64,000 nucleotides of DNA from Haloferax elongans ATCC BAA-1513 (lineage in GTDB: Archaea; Halobacteriota; Halobacteria; Halobacteriales; Haloferacaceae), in contig NZ_AOLK01000024.1 of NCBI RefSeq assembly GCF_000336755.1, positions 62,001 to 126,000 of the forward strand. The letters are read 5' to 3'. Made by a program: the position numbers and the translations under genes. The notes under the pieces are model-generated. The model was not told the DNA's origin. It made no database searches and was given only the letters and a program-made list of their open reading frames with translations. Below, one piece after another: positions 53,992-63,000 of the stretch; the stretch's first letter is position 1; every line of letters starts with the position of its first letter.

Positions 53992-54237
53992 ATGTTCGAA
54001 ATCGAAATCGACCGCGACGCCTGCGACGGCATCTTCGCCTGCCTCACCCGCGACGAGCGGTTCATCGAAGACGACGACGGACTCGCCACGGTCGACCCGA
54101 ACGCAGCGGGCGTCGTGTCAGTGTCTCGGGATGGCGACAGAGTCGTTGCGACCGTCGATGGCGACATCGACGACGCGAACCTCGCCGCGAAAGCGTGCCC
54201 GCCAAATGCCATCGTGATTCGGGAGGCAGAGACATGA
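53992..54237 (+). CDS. Ferredoxin-like protein with reduced Cys set
   Basis: An 81-residue protein with an iron-sulfur pattern: RDACDGIFACLTRDE at the N-terminus and AAKACPPNAIVIRE at the C-terminus. Compared with 4Fe-4S or 3Fe-4S ferredoxins, a Cys in the first motif is missing, so it may hold a 3Fe-4S cluster or none. It is translationally packed with cbiH2 and the next gene. Likely an electron donor within corrin synthesis. Confidence 0.7.
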   Translation: MFEIEIDRDACDGIFACLTRDERFIEDDDGLATVDPNAAGVVSVSRDGDRVVATVDGDIDDANLAAKACPPNAIVIREAET

Positions 54238-54941
54238 GCGATACCGGTATCGACACTGAGACCGAGACCGACACCGATATCGATGTCGCCCCCGCCGACG
54301 ACCTGCTGAAGAGCGCGCCCGAGACGGCCTACCTTTGGGGCCACGTCGCCGGGAGCGGTGATATCGAAGCTGAGGCGGCGACGATTCACACGAACGACGA
54401 GACGTGCGCGAATCGCCTCGCCGCAATCGCCGGGGGCGGCGACATCGACAAACAGGAGACAGCGCACCCCTACGCGCACAACACCTCCGTCACCCGCCGG
54501 AAGGACGAGTACCTCGTCACAATCGAAGGCGCAGTCGTCGCGAACGCGACCGGCGCGTTCGGCCTCCCAGTCGGCGACGACGCGGGCGGCTACCGATTCG
54601 ACGTGTTCGAGGACGCCCGGAAACAACTGCTCCGGGGCCTCCTCGAAAGCTGCGGGACGGTCTGTTTCAAGTCCTCCAGCGGCACGGTCGGCATCTCGTT
54701 CGTCCACGACGACCGGAATCTGCTGGAGCGAATCGACCGCCTGCTCGACTCCTGTCCAGTAGACGCGCCGACTGGCGACATCAGTGAAACCTCCTCGGGT
54801 GGCTACTGGTTCGGCATCGACGACGACGCCGCGGGAGACTTCGGCACGTGGGTCTACGACGGCAGCGGCGAGACGAACCTGTTCGCGCCGACGCGCCGAC
54901 AGAAGCTCACGCGAAGCCTCGAAGAGGCCGAAAACGCATGA
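54234..54941 (+). CDS. Degenerate LAGLIDADG-fold-like protein in cobalamin operon
   Basis: A 235-residue protein, conserved in haloarchaeal cobalamin loci as far as I remember, with no assigned function. Residues 33-43 (YLWGHVAGSGD) and 132-141 (LLRGLLESCG) sit where the two LAGLIDADG helices of a homing endonuclease would be. After the second, GISFVHDDRNLLERIDRLL and FGTWVYDGSG resemble the usual endonuclease continuation. The acidic catalytic position is Ser in the first and Cys in the second motif, so it should not cut DNA. ATG 54234 overlaps the ferredoxin-like stop. The fold reading is my inference. Confidence 0.6.
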   Translation: MSDTGIDTETETDTDIDVAPADDLLKSAPETAYLWGHVAGSGDIEAEAATIHTNDETCANRLAAIAGGGDIDKQETAHPYAHNTSVTRRKDEYLVTIEGAVVANATGAFGLPVGDDAGGYRFDVFEDARKQLLRGLLESCGTVCFKSSSGTVGISFVHDDRNLLERIDRLLDSCPVDAPTGDISETSSGGYWFGIDDDAAGDFGTWVYDGSGETNLFAPTRRQKLTRSLEEAENA

Positions 54942-54955
54942 ACCACCCCGGTTCT

Positions 54956-54995
54956 GAACGAGCATGACAGCCGCCAAGCCCGAACGAGCATGACA
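54956..54995 (+). repeat. 14-bp direct repeat before cbiX
   Basis: GAACGAGCATGACA occurs at 54956-54969 and 54982-54995 in the 74-nt gap ahead of cbiX, the only sizeable gap in this operon. It may be a slippage product. Confidence 0.5.
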
Positions 54996-55015
54996 CCCAC
55001 CGAATCCGACCACGA

Positions 55016-56230
55016 ATGAGTCTCGACCATCCCTCACTCGACGACGAGACGGTCCTCCTCGTCGGCCACGGGTCGCGCCGAGAGAAATCCAACGAGCAGG
55101 TTCGGACGCTCGCCTCCAAACTCGAATCTCACCTGTCGCTCCCCGTCGACGCGGCGTATATCGAGCTTGCCGAACCCGCAATCGAAGACGCCATCGAGTC
55201 ACTGGCACCGACGTGCCAGTCGATGACCGTCGTTCCGCTGTCGCTGTTCGCCGCCAGCCACGTCAAAAACGACGTTCCGCTGGCGGTCCAGACCGCCCGG
55301 GCGCAGTACGACGACCTGAACTTCCACGTCGGGTCGCACCTCGGTATCCATCCCTCTATCGTGGACCTGCTCGACGACCGCGCTCGGGCCGTCGAGACCG
55401 ACCTCGGCGTCGACCGCGAGGCTGACGACGTGGCGGTCGTCCTGTGCGCCCGCGGGTCGAGCGACCCGGATTCGAACGGCGACGTGCACAAACTGGCCCG
55501 GCTGCTCTACGAGGGCCGCGAATTCACCCGCGTCGAGTCGGCCTTCATCGGCGTCACGACGCCCCGCCTCGAAGAGACGCTTCACATCGTGGCGAAAGAC
55601 CGGCCGGACGCAATCGTCGTCCTCCCGTACATGCTCGGTGACGGCGTCCTGACCCAGCGAATCGTCGACAAGACGGAGACGTTCGACGAGGAGTATCCTT
55701 ACGTTCGCGCTGGCGCATCTGGGCCGCTTGGCACCGACAGCCGAGTCGTGGATGTACTCGCCGACCGCTGCCAGGAAGCGCGGACCGGGAGCGTGCAGAT
55801 GTCCTGTGACACCTGCAAGTACAAAGTCGAACTCTCGGGCTACGAAGAAGACCAAGGCGGCGCTCGTGCGATGCTCCGCTCGCTCGTGCATCAGGCCGAA
55901 CACGCCGACCGGAGCGACGTCGACGACGACCCGCACGTCCACGACGCGCCCGAGAAACACGTCGCCGTCTGTACGAACCAGACCTGCGCCGCGAGCGGCG
56001 CGGCCACCGTTCTCGAACGCCTCAGACAGGAGTCGCGGGACGCCGACGACTGCGACGTGCACGTCTCGCGCAGTTCCTGTCTGGGGCAGTGTGGTGACGG
56101 CCCAATCGTCGCCGTCTATCCTGATAGCATCTGGTACGGCGGCGTGACGCCCGACGACACAGAACGCATCGTTTCGTCCCACCTCGAACGGGACCGCATC
56201 GTCTCCGACCTCGTCCACCAATCACTCTAA
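55016..56230 (+). CDS. cbiX: Sirohydrochlorin cobaltochelatase CbiX with C-terminal [2Fe-2S] domain
   Basis: A 404-residue fusion. Two CbiX-like chelatase halves (LLVGHGSRREKSNEQVRTLA; VVLCARGSSDPDSNGDVHKL) insert Co2+ into sirohydrochlorin, the first committed step of the cobalt-early route. A Cys/His bridge (SCDTCKYKVELSGY ... VHQAEHADR) may bind metal or a cluster. The last 100 residues are a thioredoxin-fold [2Fe-2S] domain (VCTNQTCAASGAATVLERLR, SSCLGQCGDGPIVAVYPDSI). The same domain exists alone at 47398. Fusion of chelatase and ferredoxin is the notable feature. Confidence 0.92.
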   Translation: MSLDHPSLDDETVLLVGHGSRREKSNEQVRTLASKLESHLSLPVDAAYIELAEPAIEDAIESLAPTCQSMTVVPLSLFAASHVKNDVPLAVQTARAQYDDLNFHVGSHLGIHPSIVDLLDDRARAVETDLGVDREADDVAVVLCARGSSDPDSNGDVHKLARLLYEGREFTRVESAFIGVTTPRLEETLHIVAKDRPDAIVVLPYMLGDGVLTQRIVDKTETFDEEYPYVRAGASGPLGTDSRVVDVLADRCQEARTGSVQMSCDTCKYKVELSGYEEDQGGARAMLRSLVHQAEHADRSDVDDDPHVHDAPEKHVAVCTNQTCAASGAATVLERLRQESRDADDCDVHVSRSSCLGQCGDGPIVAVYPDSIWYGGVTPDDTERIVSSHLERDRIVSDLVHQSL

Positions 56231-56232
56231 CC

Positions 56233-56610
56233 ATGGCATGCGCTGAACTCGAAGCACTCCGACTCGCACTGATGAACATCACCGGCACGACCGACGAGAG
56301 CGTCAAACGACACGCCGAAGCCGAACTCGAAGGCTACCTCGACGAACCCGGCCCGATTCAGGCGCTCGCGAACGCGACCACCCTCGACGAGGCACAGCGG
56401 CACCTCGACGCCGCCCTCGTCGACCTCGAAGAGAAGGCGACGCAGACGCCGAACGACGACCCGAAATCCGGCTATCTCCGAGGTCGTGTCATCGCTGTCC
56501 GGGACGCCGAGCGGTCGCTTCGGCGACTTCGCACCCAGACGGACTCACTCCTCGACGACCTCGGCGAGGCGCACCACGGCCTTCACGACACGTTCCCCGT
56601 CGAGGAGTAA
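56233..56610 (+). CDS. DUF3209 family protein
   Basis: A 125-residue, all-alpha soluble protein (ELEALRLALMNITGTTDESV, RHAEAELEGYLDEPGPIQAL, YLRGRVIAVRDAERSLRRL). It is 2 nt downstream of cbiX and belongs to a family I know as DUF3209, seen beside cbiX and cobN in haloarchaea. No function assigned. Conserved position suggests a role in cobalt handling or chelatase assembly. Confidence 0.75.
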   Translation: MACAELEALRLALMNITGTTDESVKRHAEAELEGYLDEPGPIQALANATTLDEAQRHLDAALVDLEEKATQTPNDDPKSGYLRGRVIAVRDAERSLRRLRTQTDSLLDDLGEAHHGLHDTFPVEE

Positions 56611-56614
56611 CGCG

Positions 56615-57850
56615 ATGGCCGACTTCACGAACCACCGCGAACTGGGACCCCTCGACGCCGCCCGAAGCCGACACAACTGGGCGCGGTCGGCAGTCGCGAC
56701 GGCCGACAGCCGTGTGTTCGTCGGCACAGCAGACGGTCGAATCGTGGCGTACGATTCGGCTCTCGACCGTGTGCAGTGGGATGCAGACGGTGGGGAACAG
56801 CAAGACGCGACCGGCGACCACCGAATCGTCTCGATGGCCGCAACCAACGACTGTCTCGTCGTCGGCGAACGCGGCGGCGACGGCACCATCAGCGCCTTCG
56901 ACCCGGAGACGGGAACAGAGCGCTGGTCGTACGCGACGACCGACGATATCGGTACTGCGACGAAGGACTCGCTGTTTTTCCTCCCTTACGTCGTCGATGT
57001 CGCGGTCACAGAGGAGCGAGTCGTCGCCGCCGCCAGACGCTACGAACGCGACGGTGAGAAGCGAGTCTGGTCGAGCGTCGTCCTCGGATTCGACCACGAC
57101 GGCGCGGTCCAGTGGCGCTCCTGGGTCGCCGCCTCGCCAATCGCGCTGGATACCGATGGCGAGCGCGTCGCCGTCGCGTACAACCGCTGTCCCGAACCTG
57201 AGCAAGATGGACTCGTCGTGCTGGACGCCGAAACGGGCGATTCGGTCACGACGTGGGACCCCGAACTCGACGCAGAACGCCGCGTCGGCGACGTGGCGTT
57301 CGCGGGCGACGACATCGCCGTCTCCTGCCACGGCGACAAGCGCGGCTATCTGCTCGATTCCGACGGGAAAGAGCGGTGGTCGGTCGACCTCGCGGTGAAA
57401 GAACCAATCGGCGACGAGACGGTGTACGCCTATCCGAACCACGTGTGCGTCGCCGACAGTGTCGCGGTCTTCGTGACGGGCAACACGTTCGCTGAATCGA
57501 CCCGCGACCCGGACGCGAGACATCCACAGGAACACACTGCGTTCGCTGTCGAAGACGGCGAGATACTGTGGACCCACGATATCGGCGGGTTCGCCCGCGG
57601 CGTCGAGTCAGTCGGTGAGCACGCACTCATCCCTTCGGCCCAGAACTTCCGGCGGCGGAGCGCCGACACCCACGGCGTCCACGTCTTCGATGCGGAAGGC
57701 GGACACAGCGAGACGACCGCACTGTCGGGGATTCCGACGGCGCTCGCAGTCGGCGACGGCCTGCTCGCAGTGGTCGAAGAGCCAGTCGAATATCACGACG
57801 AAGAAGTCACGCACGGAGCGTATCGACTCCACTCAGGAACGCTGGAATAG
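56615..57850 (+). CDS. PQQ-like beta-propeller protein of the cobalamin operon
   Basis: A 411-residue protein made of about seven propeller blades with the WD/PQQ-type pattern: VFVGTADGRIVAYDSALDRV, GTISAFDPETGTERWSYA, DGLVVLDAETGDSVTTWD, GYLLDSDGKERWSVDL, TAFAVEDGEILWTHDIGG. There is no signal peptide, so it is cytoplasmic, unlike most PQQ propellers. No PQQ site is evident, so it is more likely a scaffold. It is the last gene of the plus-strand cbi operon and convergent with the ChlID gene. Confidence 0.82.
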   Translation: MADFTNHRELGPLDAARSRHNWARSAVATADSRVFVGTADGRIVAYDSALDRVQWDADGGEQQDATGDHRIVSMAATNDCLVVGERGGDGTISAFDPETGTERWSYATTDDIGTATKDSLFFLPYVVDVAVTEERVVAAARRYERDGEKRVWSSVVLGFDHDGAVQWRSWVAASPIALDTDGERVAVAYNRCPEPEQDGLVVLDAETGDSVTTWDPELDAERRVGDVAFAGDDIAVSCHGDKRGYLLDSDGKERWSVDLAVKEPIGDETVYAYPNHVCVADSVAVFVTGNTFAESTRDPDARHPQEHTAFAVEDGEILWTHDIGGFARGVESVGEHALIPSAQNFRRRSADTHGVHVFDAEGGHSETTALSGIPTALAVGDGLLAVVEEPVEYHDEEVTHGAYRLHSGTLE

Positions 57851-57864
57851 CTGTTTTCGGGGGG

Positions 57865-60030
57865 TCAGCGCTCCTGTTCGGACGTCGCCGCGTCCGCCAC
57901 TCGTTCTGCCGAGAGTTCTGAAAGCGGGATTCGCTGGCCGCCCGTCTCGGAGACGAGGATATCGGTCACGCCGACGCCGTCATCTCCGGCATCGACGACG
58001 ACGACCGAGGCATCCGCGGTTGCGAGTTGCCGCGCCGCCGAGCGCGTCTCCCCGGTCGGACTGCCGTCGGCGACGTTGGCCCGGCCGTCGGTTACGACGA
58101 CGACGAGCGACGAGTCGGCCTTCGCGTGGGTGACAAGTCGGTGTGCTGCGTCCAATCCGGACGGAAGCGGCGTTCTATCGCCCGTCGGGAGTTCCTTCAG
58201 GTGGCGGGCCGCGAGCGTCACGCTGTTGGTCGGCGGAAGGAGCACTTCGGCCGAGTCGCCAGCGACCGCGACGAACGCGACTTCGTCTCGTTGCTGGTAG
58301 GCGTCTTCGAGGAGAGCCATCACCGTCCCTTTCGTCTGGCGCATCGCCGACCGCATCGACGCGCTCGCGTCCACGACGAAGACGACGAGCGAGCGGGCCG
58401 AGCCGCGTTTGACCGACGTTTTGAGGTCTGATTTGGTGACGCTGGTTCGCCCGCCGGTCGCCGCCGCCCGAACCGAGGCGGCCACGTCGATGTCGTCGGA
58501 TCCCGTCGCCGATTCGGTTCGAACTCGTGACCCGCGTCCCTGCCGCGATTCGCCGACAGTGGCCCGGGTTCCGCCGCCGGGCGTCTCTGCTCGTAGCTCC
58601 GTGTCGTCGACTGGTGGTTGGTCGACCTCGCCGATTGACGCCCGCTGCTGTCCGGGAAGAAGGGGCGTCGCTTCGGGTGCGTCGTCTTCGTCGTCAGAAT
58701 CCGAGTCCGACGGAGAGTTGTCGTCGCGGTCGTGGTCGGAGTCGCCTTCGTTGTCGTCGCTATCGTTGCCGTCGCCTTCGTGGTTTGGGGCCGTCTCGAT
58801 GTCGCGGGACTCAGACCCGTCCTCGTCTGTCGGAGAGTCGCCGCCGCTTTCGCCGTCACGCTCCGAATCTCCGTTTCCCTCGTCGCCAGTTTCTGTCTCG
58901 CTGTCGGCGCCCGTTTCGTTGTCGGGGTCCGTCTCGTCTTCGGCGTTCGTTTCGCCATCGGCGTCTGTCTCATTGTCGGCGTCACCCTCACCCGACTGTT
59001 CTTCGTCGTCGAAGTGGTCGTCGAGAATCTCGTCGGTGTCGGGGGCGTCGTCGAACGGTCGGCTCTGGAGGCGATGGGGGAGCGCGAGCGCGGCCGCCTC
59101 GCGAACGTCGCCCTCGATGACCTTGGTTCGGCCGTCGAGGGCGGCCAGCGTCCGAGCCGTACGGGCGATGGCGATGTCGGCCCGGTGGCCCTCGACGCCC
59201 GCGTCCAGACAGAGTTCGGCGATGTCGCGCTTGAAGTCAGTTGGGAGCGAGACGGCGTCCAGCAGGTCCGCCGCGTCGTGGACCCGCGATTGCAAGGCTT
59301 CGGTCTCGTCGCGGTACGCGTCGGAGGCCGGGGGCGACTCGGAACCTGCTGCCGACGAGTCGCGGCCGCGGTTCAGCGCGCGGTCGATAATCGTGACTCG
59401 CTCGTCGATGTCGCGGCTTCCGACGACAGTCGCCTGTAGCGCGAATCGGTCCCGAAGTTGCGGACGTAGGTCGCCCTCTTCGGGGTTCATCGTCCCGACG
59501 AGCGTGAACTCCGCGGGGTGTTCGACGCTCACACCGTCGCGTTCGACGCGGTTGACGGCACTTGCGGCCGCGTCCAACAGGAGGTCCACGAGGTGGTCGT
59601 CGAGGAGATTGACCTCGTCCACGTAGAGGATGCCGCGGTTTGCGCGAGCGAGCAGGCCGGGGTCGAAGGTGGCCTCTCCGGCAAGTGCATCTGAGACCGA
59701 GAGCGTCCCGACGACCCGGTCCCGAGTCGCGCCGAGCGGGAGCGTGACGAGCGGGACCGACCGCAATTCTACCTCGTGGTCGTCGCGCTCGCGGCACGAC
59801 TCGCACTGTCGGGGCGGGTCGTCTGGCGGACATCCGTAGGGGCAGTCCACGACGACTGTCTGTTTCGGCAGCAACTCAGAGAGCGCCCTGACGGCGGTCG
59901 ATTTCGCCGTCCCCTTCTCGCCGCGGACGAGCAAGCCGTCCAATTTGTCGTTCACGCCGACGGCCAAGAGCGCCCGCTTCAACTCCGCCTGCCCGACGAT
60001 TGCCGGGAACGGAAACGACTGCGTCTTCAT
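57865..60030 (-). CDS. ChlI/ChlD-type chelatase ATPase fusion (cobaltochelatase partner of CobN)
   Basis: A 721-residue protein uniting AAA+ and von Willebrand A domains. N-terminus: Walker A GEKGTAKST at residues 37-45, Walker B GILYVDEVNLL, and a Cys group CPYGC ... CESCRE that may bind zinc. A strongly acidic linker of about 130 residues (DADNETDADGETNAEDETDP and more) separates the domains. The VWA part has MIDAS motif VVFVVDASASMRSAM and VVVVTDGRANVADGS. With CobN it forms the ATP-driven large chelatase. Divergent from cobN across 48 nt. Confidence 0.92.
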   Translation of the reverse strand: MKTQSFPFPAIVGQAELKRALLAVGVNDKLDGLLVRGEKGTAKSTAVRALSELLPKQTVVVDCPYGCPPDDPPRQCESCRERDDHEVELRSVPLVTLPLGATRDRVVGTLSVSDALAGEATFDPGLLARANRGILYVDEVNLLDDHLVDLLLDAAASAVNRVERDGVSVEHPAEFTLVGTMNPEEGDLRPQLRDRFALQATVVGSRDIDERVTIIDRALNRGRDSSAAGSESPPASDAYRDETEALQSRVHDAADLLDAVSLPTDFKRDIAELCLDAGVEGHRADIAIARTARTLAALDGRTKVIEGDVREAAALALPHRLQSRPFDDAPDTDEILDDHFDDEEQSGEGDADNETDADGETNAEDETDPDNETGADSETETGDEGNGDSERDGESGGDSPTDEDGSESRDIETAPNHEGDGNDSDDNEGDSDHDRDDNSPSDSDSDDEDDAPEATPLLPGQQRASIGEVDQPPVDDTELRAETPGGGTRATVGESRQGRGSRVRTESATGSDDIDVAASVRAAATGGRTSVTKSDLKTSVKRGSARSLVVFVVDASASMRSAMRQTKGTVMALLEDAYQQRDEVAFVAVAGDSAEVLLPPTNSVTLAARHLKELPTGDRTPLPSGLDAAHRLVTHAKADSSLVVVVTDGRANVADGSPTGETRSAARQLATADASVVVVDAGDDGVGVTDILVSETGGQRIPLSELSAERVADAATSEQER

Positions 60031-60078
60031 GAAGTCATGAAACCTTACTTGTAGTAGGGCAATAATGCTTTACTAAGA
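60031..60078. promoter_or_regulatory. Compact divergent promoter between ChlID and cobN
   Basis: Only 48 nt separate the two start codons, holding AT-rich TATA-like parts (CAATAATGCTTTACTAAG). Both transcripts must be leaderless or nearly so, and the two chelatase subunits could share one regulator. Confidence 0.4.
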
Positions 60079-63000
60079 ATGCCAACAATCGGCTTGTACA
60101 CGGCAACCGAAAACGAGTTGGGTGCGGTCCAACAGGCCGCCCAGCGACTGGACGGACTCGACCTCGTCGTCCGGTCTTCGAGCGACCTTGACGACGTGAC
60201 CGACGTGGACGCGTTCGTCGACGAAATCGAGTCGGCGACGGCAGTCGTGCTCTGGCTGCACGGGTCCGAAGACAGCATGCCCGGCTACGACCACGCCGTC
60301 GAGCGACTGGCCGACGCGGGCGTCCCGCTCGTCGTCAAATCAACTGGCGACGCTTTCGCCCTCCAGGATACGACCGTCGCCGAGGAAGACCGCGACCGAG
60401 CCTACGAATACCTCGAACGCGGCGGTGTGGTGAACATCGAGAACCTCTGTCGGTTCCTCGCCACCGAGTACGACGACTTCGACGCGGCACCCGACGACCC
60501 GGTCGAACTGCCGACCGAGGGCGTCTACCACCCGGACTACCCCGGCGTCGAGTACGAGGAACTACTCGACACCCACGACGACGACAAGCCGACGATTGGC
60601 CTGTGGTTCTACGAATCCCACTGGACGCACGCGAACACGCGGTACGTCGATGCGATGGTCGAACGACTGGAATCGCTCGGCGCGAACGTCCTGCCTGCGT
60701 TCTGTAACCCCGCGACCGACGAGGAGGGGCAGGAGAACGCCGAGTGGGTCGCGAAAAACTGGTTCTCCGACGACGACGGCCCACTCGTCGATGCTGTGGT
60801 CAGTTCGTTCATGTTCTCGCTGTCGATGAGCGAGCGCGGCCGAAGCGCGTCCGACGAAGGCGACGATGCAGAAGACGTGTTCCTCACGGAACTCGGCGTC
60901 CCCGTGTTGCAGGCGATGACGACGATGCGGTCGCGCTCGCGGTACGAAGCAAGCGACACCGGCGTGATGGGCTTCGAACTCGCGCTCTCTGTCGCCCTGC
61001 CGGAGTTCGACGGTAACGTCATCACCCACCCGATTAGCGGGAAAGAGCGAATGGAAGACGAGGCGGGCGTCGGCAGCGCGCCGAAACAGCACTTCCCTAT
61101 CGAGGACCGCGTGGACCACGTCGCCCGACTGGCAGTCAACTGGGCGAACCTTCGACACCTCTCGAACGACGAGAAGAACGTCGCCGTCGTCCTCCACAAC
61201 TACCCACCGAGCGACGACGGCATCGGCACGGCCTTCGGGATGGACAGCCCGGCGAGTACAGTCAACCTCCTGTCCGAACTGCGGGAGCGTGGCTATTCCG
61301 TGGGCGACGTGCCGACCGACGGGCAGGCGCTCATCGAGGAACTCACGTCGCAACTCACTCTCGACGACCGCTGGGTCGCACCCGATGATGTTCGGGACCT
61401 GAGCGTCGACGTGGTCTCGCCCGACCAGTACGGCGAGTGGTTCGAGGAGACTGACGAACGCTTCCAAGAAAATCTCATCGACGAGTGGGGCGAACCGCCG
61501 GAGCGCCCCTTCGCGATTCCGGGCGTCGAGTTCGAAAACGTCCTCGTGACGGTCCAGCCGCCGCGCGGCTTCGGGATGGACCCCTCGAAGGTGTACCACG
61601 ACTCGGACCTGCAGCCACCCCACGACTACCTCGCGTTCTACGGCTGGCTTCGAAACGAGTTCGAGGCCGACGCCGTGGTCCACCTCGGCACCCACGGGAG
61701 TCTCGAATGGCTGCCCGGCAAGACGGTCGGGCTGAACGGCGAGAGCGCGCCGGACCAGTTGGTCGGCGACCTCCCGAACGTCTACCCGTACATCATCAAC
61801 AACCCCGGCGAGGGAACGCAGGCCAAGCGCCGCTCGTACGCAGCCATCGTCGATTACCTGACGCCCGTCATGCGAACCGCCGGAACCTACGACGACCTCG
61901 CCGACCTCGAAGAACTCGCCCGCGAGTACCGCGAGGCGGGGATGGACGAGGCGCGACCCGACCGCGGCGACCACCTCCGCGAACTCGTCTTAGAGGCGGT
62001 CGAAGAACTGGACCTCGCGGTCGAACTCGGCTTCGAGGACGCCGACGATATCGACTCGTTCGACCCCGGAAACGTCGATTTCGACAATCTCGTCGAGCGC
62101 ATCCACGAGTACCTGACCGACGTGAAGACGACGCAGATTCGACTGGGGCTGCACACGATGAGCGAACCCCCAGAGAACGACCGCCTCGTGGAGTACCTCG
62201 TCGCTCTCACGCGACTGCCGAACGCCGACACGCCGAGCCTCCGAGCGAGCGTCGCGGGCGTCATGGGCGTCGATTACGACCAGATGCGAGACGAACCCGG
62301 AACCTACGACGAGGACCTCGGGATGTACCTCTCGGAGGCGGCCGACCACGTCTACGACCAGTGTGTCGAACTGGTCGAAACCCTCGCGGAACACGACTTC
62401 GACGTGCCCGAATCGGAGGTCGAAGCCGACCCCGACGACGAGGTGAACATGAACCTGCTCGTCGTCGATATCGACCAACTCGGCGACGCGCGAGCGAAGC
62501 GCGGCGCGCACGACGACCTCCGAGAGGTGCTGGCGTTCATCTGCGACGAGGCCGCCCCGCGAATCGCCGCCGCGGAAGACGAGATCCCGCAGACCGCGAA
62601 CGCACTCGCAGGTGAATACGTCCAACCGGGTGGCTCCGGCGCACCGACTCGCGGCGGCGTAGACCTGCTCCCGACGGGCCGGAACTTCTACACGCTCGAC
62701 CCCCGGAAGGTTCCCGCCAAACCGGCGTGGGACGTGGGCAAGCGCGTCGCTGAAGGCGTGCTCGAACGCCACCACGACGACCACGACGAGTACCCAGAGG
62801 AGTTCGGTGTCGTCGCGTGGGGGACGCCGACGGTTCGAACCCGCGGCGAAACCATCGCGCAGGTGCTCGCGTTCATGGGCGTCGAACCGGTCTGGACCGA
62901 CGCGGGCCGCATCGACGACGTAGAGCCGATTCCGCTCGACGAACTCGACCGCCCGCGAATCGACGTGACCACCCGCGTCTCGGGACTCTTCCGCGACGCG

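Noticed and set aside
53085-55208. 707-codon minus-strand frame under cbiH2, the ferredoxin-like gene and the following gene
   Set aside because: It crosses three genes with strong family motifs on the other strand and shows no motif of its own.
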